A DNA stretch of 64,000 bases from Wolfiporia cocos (lineage: Eukaryota > Basidiomycota > Agaricomycetes > Polyporales > Phaeolaceae). The notes below the pieces were generated by a model. That model was not told where the DNA came from. It worked only from the letters and a program-made list of their open reading frames with translations, and made no database searches. Below, piece after piece: positions 55,304-64,000 of the stretch (position 1 is its first letter; each line of letters begins with the position of its first letter). The DNA lies in assembly GCA_029448655.1 (NCBI GenBank), contig JACCLO010000019.1, forward strand, positions 424,375 through 488,374, given 5' to 3'. Position numbers and translations under genes: made by a program.

Positions 55304-55393
55304 AAGTGGAAAAATCGTAAAGACCAACCCTTCAATGGGCTCTAGCACAACTTCTACTCTCAACGGGGTCGTTGAAATCTAAGGAGGGGGTAA

Positions 55394-56016
55394 TGTCACA
55401 AGAATTCTCCTAGTTTCCCTATATTTCTTACTATTTTTCCGGCAATTCTACGAATTATCTACGACTTTCTAGACCAATAACTAGCTTATCTGGTTCATAA
55501 GTTAACGGTTACATACGTGCCGAATGATGGCCGCGCTATCTCCCGTAACGACGGTCTTATCTTATCACTAGTAGTTACCATCAGTCACATGTCTAGTTCT
55601 AGCCAATCGGACATTCTGTCCGGAAGCAGTCAGCGTATAAACGTCAGCGGACCGGGCTTTGGTCACGCCCCGTCTTTGTAATGACAAGAGCGCAAAACGC
55701 TATTCGTGCGGCCTACGCCGCCTTTCTATATCCCGGTTTTGATCGGTATATGTATTAATTGCGTATTACTCAGTACTTAGGTACCTGGGGACTTGTACAT
55801 ACAAATACGGACATTAGCATTATCTAATAAGACTGTTAGGGGTCTTATTTATCATGTATATATACTAGCCTTGCTGAGCGCTATTGCCTCAGTTCTATTC
55901 ATTGCATTCATACTATCGAGTAACACTCGTGTTGTATCCTGCTTAACAGCTACTACTTTTCGCCTAACCAGCAAAACCCTTCAAGAATAACTAGTAAGTT
56001 GTTATCTTGTGTTACA
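55394..56016 (+). repeat. 3' LTR of element E (about 623 bp)
   Basis: Preceded by AAGGAGGGGG TAA, it begins TGTCACAAGAATTCTCC and probably ends at TGTTACA (56016). A TATATATAC box lies near 55857. The right end is a best guess. Confidence 0.6.
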
Positions 56017-57383
56017 TCGCAGCAGGAACACCCAACGTGTTCCTCAACAATATCAGCTTTGACAAAGACTACATGCACGGGTCATTCGCCAACGCCAGCG
56101 AGACATTGCGTAAGTCTCCCCTTCCCTAACCAGCTGTTCCGCTCATCACTTCACCGTCATACTTTCCACTTGGCTGTCATAATGGTTCGATCTATTGGGC
56201 CATGTCCAATTCGACTTGATCGTTTGGAATGGTCGTTTGGCTTTGCACGTGCACTGACCCTCCCAACAGAGAAACTGTTTGCAAAGCCAACAGAAGACAT
56301 CAACAACGAGGAGGAGGAGAAGGAAGCAAACATCGAGCTGCCTAAGCTCAAGCCGAAGCCAAAGAAGTCCGGTACGCATAAGTGCAGGCCCAAGGCTGTG
56401 GCCACAAAAGTGGATCCCCCGGTCCCATCTGGATCAGGTGTCAGATCGGATGGGGCGACAATGGTCCCATCAGCCTCCGCTCCAACACCCTCGGTCCCAC
56501 TACCACACCACGTCCCATCATCAGCCACATCTGTCCAGCCAGCTGATGGCCCATCCTCATCAATTGGGACAATCGCACTGAGTCTACAGCCATCCGCCAC
56601 CACACGCGAGGACGATGTGCCCCAGGACAATTGACACAAAACGCCTAAGGGCGTACCGTCATCAAGGGCCTTCTACCAAGGCAAGGTGGGACCCCCAGAC
56701 GAGCACGCATAAGTCTTAGAGTTAGGAGGGAAACGCCCCAACGTCTAGAATAACAGTTCTGGGGAGTAAGCCCCAGAACATCGCGGCTTAAGTACATGAG
56801 GAGACGTCGCATATCTACTAGAGACCCGCCCTAAAGGCAGGGTCTGTGCGCAGCGTTAGCGCTCCTAAGTCATGTGCTACTTATGTAAGCCACAACCATG
56901 TGACCTGTACAGCGGGGTAGGCACCTATACCGCTACGCTACTTCTACAGAGTCCATTCTATGACACGTGACGTATATACCATGAGTCCCTTGGTTTGAGA
57001 CAGGGGGGGGTACCTATTTCTGAGATTCTGTGACAACAATATGAAGACGACTTCCACATCTCCAGATGCAGGTCCAGCAAGTGAGTCTTTCAACCCCCTT
57101 CAAACCATGGCCGATACTGACATGGATTGATTCAGTATCCAAACCTTGTGCTGGAAAAAAGCACAAGGAGCGAGAGGAACAGGAAGATTTGGGCCCTGAG
57201 CACAAGCAGAAGACTCGGAGTGCAGCACAGGCAGTCCTTCCTGATGGCATCAATCCTCTGTTGGGACTGGACAAGCTGTCTCTCCCTCCGGGAAAGGAGA
57301 AGAAGAAGAAGGGTGGCAAGAAATGGTCGTCATGGGCCTGTATCTTGCATGCTATCCGCGCTTGTATTTGTATTTCTCGTTGA
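56017..57383 (+). pseudogene. Host gene broken by an F-family solo LTR
   Basis: An open frame (ATG at 56182, or an earlier exon from about 56020) encodes an acidic run (NNEEEEKEA), a Lys/Pro stretch (PKLKPKPKKSG) and a Pro/Ser-rich region up to DDVPQDN. Removing the LTR at 56632-57035 and one ACAAT joins it in frame with MKTTSTSPDAGPA. A 55-nt intron (57081-57135) follows, then a last exon with KKHKEREEQEDLGPEHKQKTRS, INPLLGLDKLSLPPG and a lysine run. Family unknown; low complexity and charge suggest a nuclear protein. Its 5' end may be cut by element E. Confidence 0.6.
56632..57035 (-). mobile_element. Solo LTR (family F, 404 bp) with target duplication ACAAT
   Basis: The plus strand starts TGACACAAAACGCC and ends GATTCTGTGACA. 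ACAAT flanks both sides (56627-56631 and 57036-57040). It sits in a coding exon and introduces an immediate TGA. Confidence 0.9.
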
Positions 57384-57666
57384 ATGAATGCATGAATGTG
57401 GAACAATATATGCCTAGCGTGCACTGAGATTCATGCAGCATGAGTTGGTGTGAGCCAGGGCTAGAGCTATATTATTATATTGTTATATTGTTATGTGTAA
57501 AGCGCTACGACATAGTGCAATGTATGACATGGTGTACGATGTAGCTGATAGTGTAGCTATAGCGTAATGCATACACAGCGAGTAGTGTAGTGTATTGCAT
57601 ACAGTGTATAGTATCCAGCATATAGTATCCAGTGTATACCCAGGCTGTGTACTAGCAATCAACAGG
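57384..57666. other. Simple TGTA/GTAT-rich spacer
   Basis: Short irregular repeats such as GTGTATAGTATCCAG (twice near 57605-57635) and TATATTGTTATATTG. No gene seen. Confidence 0.4.
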
Positions 57667-57872
57667 GGACGAAAAGTCGCAATATGGCAATGTTGTGAGA
57701 GCAGTCCAATGTTGTAAGGCGGATGTTCATACCTGGAGTGAGGCGGCGCGTGGGGCTGAGCAAAGTCATGTGACTAAGCAACTTCAATAGAAATTGTTCT
57801 AATGCCACACGAAAGCAATGGCAAGGGAATTTCAATCGAAGAAATGTGTGTACATGAGTGGGATATTCGTAC
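57667..57872. repeat. Inverted-repeat arm 1
   Basis: About 200 bp that reappears in inverse orientation at 60744-60940 with scattered mismatches (for example GCAATGGCAAGGGAATTTC against GAAATTTCCTTGCCATCGC). It includes CAAAGTCATGTGACTAAGC. Confidence 0.8.
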
Positions 57873-57894
57873 TTGAAGTGAGGCGGCGCGCAGG

Positions 57895-58060
57895 GCTGAC
57901 AAAGTCACGTGACTATGTTGTGCCGCTGCATGTAGAGTCGCTCCAGGTACGAATATCTCCTCGCATGTGCACATTACTTCGATTGAAATTCTCTTACCGC
58001 TTGCTAACTTGCGGTATTACAGACCGATTTCAATTGAGCTTAGTCACGCGACTATGCTGT
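57895..58060. repeat. Inverted partial copy of arm 1
   Basis: Carries CCAGGTACGAATATCTCC, TTCGATTGAAATTC and AGTCACGCGACT in the inverse sense of 57760-57872, forming a short-range fold-back with arm 1. Confidence 0.65.
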
Positions 58061-58178
58061 TTCCCTGGTCGGTATCAATGTATCCCTGTTGTACTAAGAC
58101 TGATCAACACCCATTAGTCAGCCTCATTCTCGCCTCAACATGTTCCAGCAGGCGAATGATTGCAAATGCCATCTAATG

Positions 58179-59214
58179 TGACACAGTACAATCTGTGGGA
58201 CTCACCAAGCTTATGCCTTAGGTTGTAGGCGAGCTGGGGAGGAAGACTATATAAGCGCAGCAGGGTGATGGATGCTTCTACGGCGCAAGCCGAGAAGAAT
58301 AGAACTAAGATTAATAAGTGTATAACCTATGTCTTAAATACAGGGATAGCGTATCTACTATACAGCTAGACCCTAGAAGGAATGGTGGCTGAAAGCCGGT
58401 TAGGCGTCAGTGGGTAAACTACTCTACAATGACCGTGGTAAGACCGGTAATGGCCGAGCCAATGGGATAAAGAGAGCGTGTGGTGCCACCTTTTGGTTAG
58501 GCATGTGAATACGGGCACAGCCCGGGTATAGGAAGGCCGGAGTGCTGGTACCTTGAGGGACAATAGCAATTGGCTATGTCCAGGGGTGACTAAGGCCGTG
58601 AGGCCAAGTCGTGCGTCATAGACTGGTGATATGGAAGTGCCGGTGGTGACGTGGTAATGAGGGCCTTGCGGCTAACTCAGGAATTGCAGTGCCCCGATGC
58701 TAGAAGCACAGTGGTTGCGTGGAGCCGGGGCTAGAAGCCCGGAGGTTGGATTATACTGGGGGCAAGGCGCAGAGCGCTGGAAGCCTAATGGTTTATCCGT
58801 TGGTAAGGACTATGCCGCAAAGACAGGAAGTCCGGGTTGTGCATAACACCGAGGCTAGAAGCCCGGAGTGCGGGTATGCCGGTGATGCACGTGTGATGCG
58901 CGAGGCTTTGCAGCTACGCATGTGATGGTAGTTAGGCTTTGCAGCTAGACGGACCGGTGTGGCGACAGCTTAGTCAGCTTGTTGTGCCATGTTGCCATTA
59001 TTATGCAAGTGGCGCTCGATAGTACGCTGTAGGCCTAAGGTACGACTGGGTGGCATGACTGGTAAGGCCTATTTGGCCGGTAAGGTTCCGTTGTATAACC
59101 TCGGCAGGTGTGGCATGACGGGATAAGTCCCGAATAACATAGTAGCGGCTGTAGAAAGGCCAGATAATGTGCTAATTATGTGCGCAAAATTGCTAATATC
59201 CCAGATCTGTGACA
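58179..59214 (-). mobile_element. Solo LTR related to family B (1036 bp)
   Basis: The minus strand reads TGTCACAGATCTGGG at the start and CACAG-ATTGTA-CTGTGTCA at the end, with a CTTAGTTCTATTCTTCTCGG start-site region as in B. No clear target repeat (TAATG and CGAGG). Confidence 0.8.
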
Positions 59215-59529
59215 CGAGGGAGGAATCGAGAAGGGAGGATTGAAGTTTGTGATCCAGGCTCTACTTACAATGGAGTATATAGGGCAGTAGTCACGGCTCG
59301 CCTCCAGCCACCTCCGCATCTGCTGAAAGGCGATATGAACGGCAGTGTCACAAGGCACACGGGGGAAGTCTGGAGCAAGTTTGAGGTCTCAAACAATTGA
59401 GCAAGACCAGTGCAGACATTAGACAACCGCTGTGCAGGCATAGAATGACACATGCAAAAGCCCAAGACGTGGCGAGAACTGACATTCAAACATGCATCTA
59501 GTGAGAGGCCGAAGTCCCTCTCTGCCGAG
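59215..59529. other. Spacer between two solo LTRs
   Basis: 315 bp with short open frames on both strands and no recognisable product or splice evidence. It is probably the host site into which the right-hand LTR inserted. Confidence 0.3.
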
Positions 59530-60547
59530 TGTCACAGATTTATTCGGGGCTTACAGCATTTTTCCTATGATTATAGCAATTTATCCGGGATTTATACGTC
59601 TAACTACAAGTTATCTACGGGTTAACTCCCATTGCCATACGACAAGCTCTTAACTGGGCTTATCACCACATGACCAGCTTACATAACGCTACGGCACCTT
59701 CCGGTCCAATAGCATAGTCACAGCTACGTCATACAGGTCTCGCCCGTCAGAGCAAGACCAGCCACGTCATAGATCTTAGATCATAATGATAGGCCGAGCG
59801 CAGCACGCTTGCATAATAATGTCCACACGTACAAACAATGCCTTGCGGCCTTGTACTATTGGGTCGGCCTTCACGGCTTCCCACTGCCATAAGATCTCTG
59901 ATCACAATGGCACCTCAGGCGCGCCACGCCTTCGCATAATAATGGCAACACGACCATACCGCACTATAATAGCATCAAGGCTATATCGCTATAGGTCACG
60001 GCCTTCTCGGCCTCCCACGGACTCGGCGTTCTCCAAGTCCCAGGCTTCTGCCATCACGGCGTTGCCCAAACACCGGACTTCGCCTCACGGCTAAGTTCAA
60101 CACATGCCCCAATAACCATCCGGACCGGGCTGTAACACATGCCACGGTACTTTCCGTCCAATGGCATGACGACCTCGGCATCTCGCCTTGGTCATCCAAC
60201 AAAGCACGGCCAATCGCCATTATACCTCACAGTATCCGGCAACCGGCTTCTCCTATACCCGGGCTGCGCCCGCGTTATCACAACCATAAGACATAATCCC
60301 TCTCTTACGATTGGTTCGGCCATTAGGGCCTACCACGGCCATTGTAGATAGAGAGTCCTAAGCATTAGATAAGATACGCTTCGCCATTTGGCAAAGCCAC
60401 ATAACCCGGTAAGGCCATAGCTATATAGTAGCACGTGCCCTCCCGTCACACATGTATATAAGGACCCGGCTTGACGCCGCTAATCCTTAGTTCTATTATT
60501 CTTGGCTTGCGCCGTAGAATGGTGAGTCCCACAGGTAGTCTGTGTCA
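59530..60547 (+). mobile_element. Solo LTR, family B (1018 bp), target duplication CCGAG
   Basis: Begins TGTCACAGATTTATTCGG and ends CACAG-GTAGT-CTGTGTCA. CCGAG flanks it exactly (59525-59529 and 60548-60552). TATATAAG is near 60465. Confidence 0.9.
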
Positions 60548-60743
60548 CCGAGCCCAAACGGACCACACAGCTCTTGGGGCAACAGACATGTCCTGACGGA
60601 ACGTGTTGAAAGCAAACGCAATTGGGCACAGCCAGCGACACATAAGAATGACAAGCAATGGCTCGGCTAAGTCACAGAACACCGCGGGGCACATTGTACA
60701 GTCTGCTTTTCAGCCCGACGAGCAACATCTGCGCTGCCTCGCC

Positions 60744-60940
60744 CCAAGTACGAATATCCCACTCACGTACGCACATTTCTTCGATTGAAATTTCCTTGCC
60801 ATCGCTTTTGTGTGGCATTAGAACAATTTCTATTGAAGTCGCTTAGTCACGTGACTTTGCTCAGGCCCGTGCACCGCCTCGCTCCAGGTACGAACATCTG
60901 CCTTACAGCATTGGACTGCCACATCGCGACTTTTTGCCCC
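60744..60940. repeat. Inverted-repeat arm 2
   Basis: Inverse of 57667-57872 over about 200 bp. The pair encloses about 2.9 kb containing two solo LTRs. Confidence 0.8.
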
Positions 60941-60975
60941 CTGCCGTTTGCCACCACCGTTCTTACCTTTGCACT

Positions 60976-61060
60976 AATACACTACTAGCCCTTATGCACT
61001 ACTGGCCTTTACACTACTAACCTTTATACTACTAACCTTTAACCGTTAACGCTGACACGT
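60976..61060. repeat. 15-17-bp minisatellite (CACTACTAACCTTTA)
   Basis: About five imperfect units (ACTACTAGCCCTTATGC, ACTACTGGCCTTTAC, ACTACTAACCTTTAT and so on), followed by a CGTTAAC-rich stretch. Confidence 0.75.
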
Positions 61061-61599
61061 TAACACGCTAATCCTTAACACAATCCGGTCAGCTTACAAG
61101 GCTGTTATCTGCATATATTGATTGAGTGCGTAACGGATTGGTGGGGGATGTACCGAGCATTCTATGGATTGTAAGAGGTGTGTAAAGGTTGCAGGGGCTG
61201 TATAGTGAATTGGTGATGTCGAAGTCTATCTGTTATATGTAATGTGCGGATCAAAGTGTCCACTGTGCTTAATCACAGGTCTCTGAGTTCCGAGTGCTAA
61301 GGCTGGGGCCCATCCTCATCGTCCTCCTTGTTGGCTGCGACATCCCGGAGTACGATCTGGTCCCTCCACCGCCTATAGTGCCGCATGCTGATCATCAGCC
61401 ATGGCTGTGCGGTGGTTGCTCCCTTAGGAAGCACACTCTATTGCCTGGTCCGCTTCTTGCTTACCTTTCACATGTGGCTCCTGCATGCATTCGGCAACCA
61501 CCACAGCTCTTTGAACAGTTGCCACAGACTCACTCGTACCAACTCCGAATCCCGCCTTGATGTGATCCACGTCATCAGCCGCTGATAGTCGTGAAGGTA
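61061..61599. other. Intergenic, no feature recognised
   Basis: No consistent coding, LTR or repeat signal could be identified on either strand. Confidence 0.3.
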
Positions 61600-64000
61600 C
61601 GTCGCCCTCAGCCAATGATTCAAATTAAGCAAGACCGGGTCTCCCTTTGGTGGGAGGAATCAGTCGAACAGGGTGGTCTTGAAGGTGTCCGACACCCTTC
61701 ACACAGCCCCATGAAGTGGCAGCTCGAACGACCGAAAGACATCAATGTCCACCGCGTTCCGCTTCTTTGCCGTCAACGTCACATACAACGGTGTCTCTCT
61801 CCAGTGTCCGTTCGGAGTAAGCGCAATGATGTTATAGAGCATCTGCTGCCAGATCATCGTTACCTGATGATCCATGCTCTCCTGGTCTTGTTCCTCCTTC
61901 TTCGAGTCCACGCTCCCACCCTCCAGCTCTCCCTCCTCCAGTGTCATTGGTGGCACCACCGGCTGCATCGGAATGTCCTGCTGGTCCAGACCAAAGTCAA
62001 AGTCCTCCAGCATCTCTTTCCTGACATGCTCCACCGAAAGGGTCTTCCCCCAACTGGTCGTCCACGTCGGATGTCATGCAGGAGGCCTGATAAACCCGTA
62101 GCAGAAGCCAAACACTGTGATAAGCTGGTTCATGTTCGGCACGTTGTACAGGTATGCCAAGACCTCCTCGTCAAGTATCCGGATGGTGCTGAGCTGATAG
62201 GTGTGATGGTCTTGCTGGTCCCCCTCTGGGCGGCAATCCATCTGATCCCCACAATCCTCTATAATTCCACCCACGAAATACAACCCTTGGCTGTCGCCAA
62301 CGGGTGCAAACTCGTTCAGATCTTCATTCGAACTCACGTACGAGTCGTCGTTGAAGCTCCCATTGTCCCTGATCATGTGCAGATACCGCCAATACATCAC
62401 CTATCTCATCACCTTCACTTCGTGCCACTTCTCTCCTGGACGGTAAATCAGTGCATTGAGCATGTGAACCATAACCGCCCCCAGCACCAGCGACGGCCAC
62501 CACAGCCGCCACTCGCTGGGCATGAATTTTATGTTGTGCAGCACGTAGTTGATCCCCACAAGCCGCATCATCTTCAGGTCCCTGATAAAAAGAACATTGT
62601 CAAAGATGATTGTAGTATATAAGCAGATTGTTGTCAGATCACATAAGAAGGCGGCAAATCGTCGCACTTACCAATACAGGTTCGGCGGGACGCTCAAGAT
62701 GCTCCTCTGCACAAAGCAGTCCGTTACCATGCTAAATATGGCCAGCGCCCCACTCAGCGGGACATGCACTTCAAACCGTGCAGTGCCGGTCTGGTCCCGA
62801 GAGCAGTCGTACACTTGGCTGAGCAATTGAATATTGTCCAGCAGCCCGTCGATCTTCTCTGGGAAAAGGTCTGGTGCCTTGTGGCGTCAAAACGCACCTC
62901 GGTGCTGCTGGTACGTCGCCATCTTCTCTGTCATGTACGTGCTCATGTACACCACTTGGTCGTCCTTCCCCACACTGTGCAGCTCGCAATGAAATCTTGC
63001 AAAGTCCACCAGCTGACAGATCTTGTCAAGGTGGAAGTAATTCCGTGATCGAAGCAATCTCTGCAACTTTCGCTGCAGAACAGAAGGCATCACCAGCTGG
63101 AGCAACTTTTTGTGCGCTTGGGACAGTCACTGCAGTACCCGGCCCTCCTTGCTCATCTTGATCCCAATGTCAATCCAACACTTTGTGGTGTCCATCCGCT
63201 CTGTGTCTAAGTGCTCCAGGGTATCAGAAAGCTGAAGCTATCGCTGATCCATGTCGTCAATACGATGTCTTGTCGTGTTCTTCATCTCATGAATCTCATG
63301 CACGAAGAAAGTATTCTTGAATTGCCGAATACCATCCATCGATCACAATAGCTTCTCTTTGAATTCTTTCAAACGTCTCCCAGAGAAGTTCGTGGATGGA
63401 TGGATGAATGATGCCCTCCACATCCTGGGATCAGATCAGCACCGTGCTGTAATCTGGCGGCCAATGCGTAGCCGCCTCTGGCGTTGTGTCCACCACAGCA
63501 GGCCTCAAGCACATCTTATAAAAGTATGCAATGTCCTTTTGCGAGATCAATGGTAGTTGATGCGGGCTGTACAGAGCTGAGAAGAAAATCGTGATCTATT
63601 AACGGGACCTCAAGTTGCAGAACATCGTGTAAGCAACCTTGTACAGTAGAACCTGCTTGTTCAGATCCTGGACAATGATCAGCGATCAATAGAATGGTGG
63701 TGGGGCCGTACAGATACAATGACATATCCTGACTGAAATAGGCACCGTCAGATGCACCATTTCTGTCAGGGTGTCCCTAAACATAGGAATAGGGTATATG
63801 GCAGGCACAGAGTTGAAGGGGAGATCTCATGATATCATAATGAGTAAGTCGTAGTCCCTGAACACTTGGGGATGTTGACATTGATGGACACCATGCATTT
63901 TAAGCTGTGGATTGACCACGATGTGGGATTGGTCACGCTTATGGTCGATGCGACCGGCCATAACAAAGTCCACAAAGGCTTTAATGCTGAGCTCATTGCC
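61600..64000 (-). pseudogene. Decayed minus-strand coding region of unknown family
   Basis: Several minus-strand pieces read like real protein: KAFVDFVMAGRIDHK at the window edge, FRDTLTEMVHLTVP, LYLYGPTTILLIADH, VDFARFHCELHSVGKDD, MMRLVGINYVLHN with PSEWRLWWPSLVLG and LNALIYRPGEKW, and an acidic C-terminal part (EEGELEGGS). They are separated by stops and frame changes (for example near 63600 and 63250). Some breaks could be introns I failed to place. I do not recognise the family. The gene may continue beyond the right edge. Confidence 0.4.

Noticed and set aside
54058..56016. Reading the LTR at 54058 and the dUTPase at 54755 as one intact small element
   Set aside because: The dUTPase fragment aligns to the end of pol, begins mid-domain at the LTR edge and is followed by a different LTR family.
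61591..62622. 343-codon plus-strand ORF
   Set aside because: It is His/Leu/Arg-rich with no domain and lies opposite several minus-strand pieces that read like genuine protein.

Overview
The window is from a filamentous basidiomycete, most likely an agaricomycete. Three things point there: a KDZ-type DNA transposase beside a TET/JBP-family dioxygenase (a pairing known from mushroom-forming fungi), many spliceable introns of about 45-66 nt, and chromodomain Ty3/Gypsy elements. Nearly all of it is nested mobile DNA. I found no convincing tRNA or rRNA gene, no CRISPR array and nothing bacterial.

Layout. 1-11 kb: a head-to-head gene pair (1-339 minus, 681-1654 plus), a decayed mariner-like element (2.07-3.45 kb), a six-segment minus-strand gene (8413 to 4716) broken by a solo LTR and an in-frame stop, and a TET/JBP dioxygenase gene (8952-10283, plus). 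11.1-25.1 kb: a KDZ transposase gene on the minus strand, tail-to-tail with the TET/JBP gene, split inside its catalytic exon by a 10-kb Gypsy element (copy A, 12716-22719). A 123-bp host segment is duplicated on both sides of A instead of the usual 5 bp. 25.6-29.2 kb: a small plus-strand gene, gene remnants and a 44-bp minisatellite. 29.3-42.1 kb: a second Gypsy copy (C, minus), truncated at its 3' end and holding a 6-kb non-coding LTR element (B). 42-44.8 kb: solo LTRs and fragments. 44.8-54.8 kb: a Gypsy copy (D, plus) with all reading frames open. 54.8-56.0 kb: the tail of a divergent relative (E). 56-61 kb: a host gene broken by a solo LTR, two more solo LTRs and a large inverted repeat. 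61.6-64 kb: a decayed minus-strand coding region.

The Gypsy family has an uncommon plan: 699-bp LTR, about 1-kb conserved leader, an extra ORF of 307 codons (called ORF0 here), gag (665 aa), then pol in the +1 frame (1511 aa) with protease, RT, RNase H, integrase (D,D35E), chromodomain and a complete five-motif dUTPase at the C-terminus. The primer-binding site is an 11-13 nt perfect complement of the predicted mRNA 5' end, so reverse transcription is probably self-primed as in the Tf1/sushi group. The match co-varies between families A and B. Element B shares leader, PBS logic and polypurine tract but has no genes, so it looks like a non-autonomous partner.

A second theme is a dispersed, CpG-dense 6/9/15/18-bp repeat with core CGCGACC/GGTCGCG. 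About ten arrays lie around the KDZ/TET genes, several inside introns, two in frame within exons, one between the TET/JBP and KDZ gene ends. Repeat-rich CpG DNA beside a putative 5-methylcytosine oxidase and its transposase is the most suggestive functional juxtaposition here, but the link is inference.
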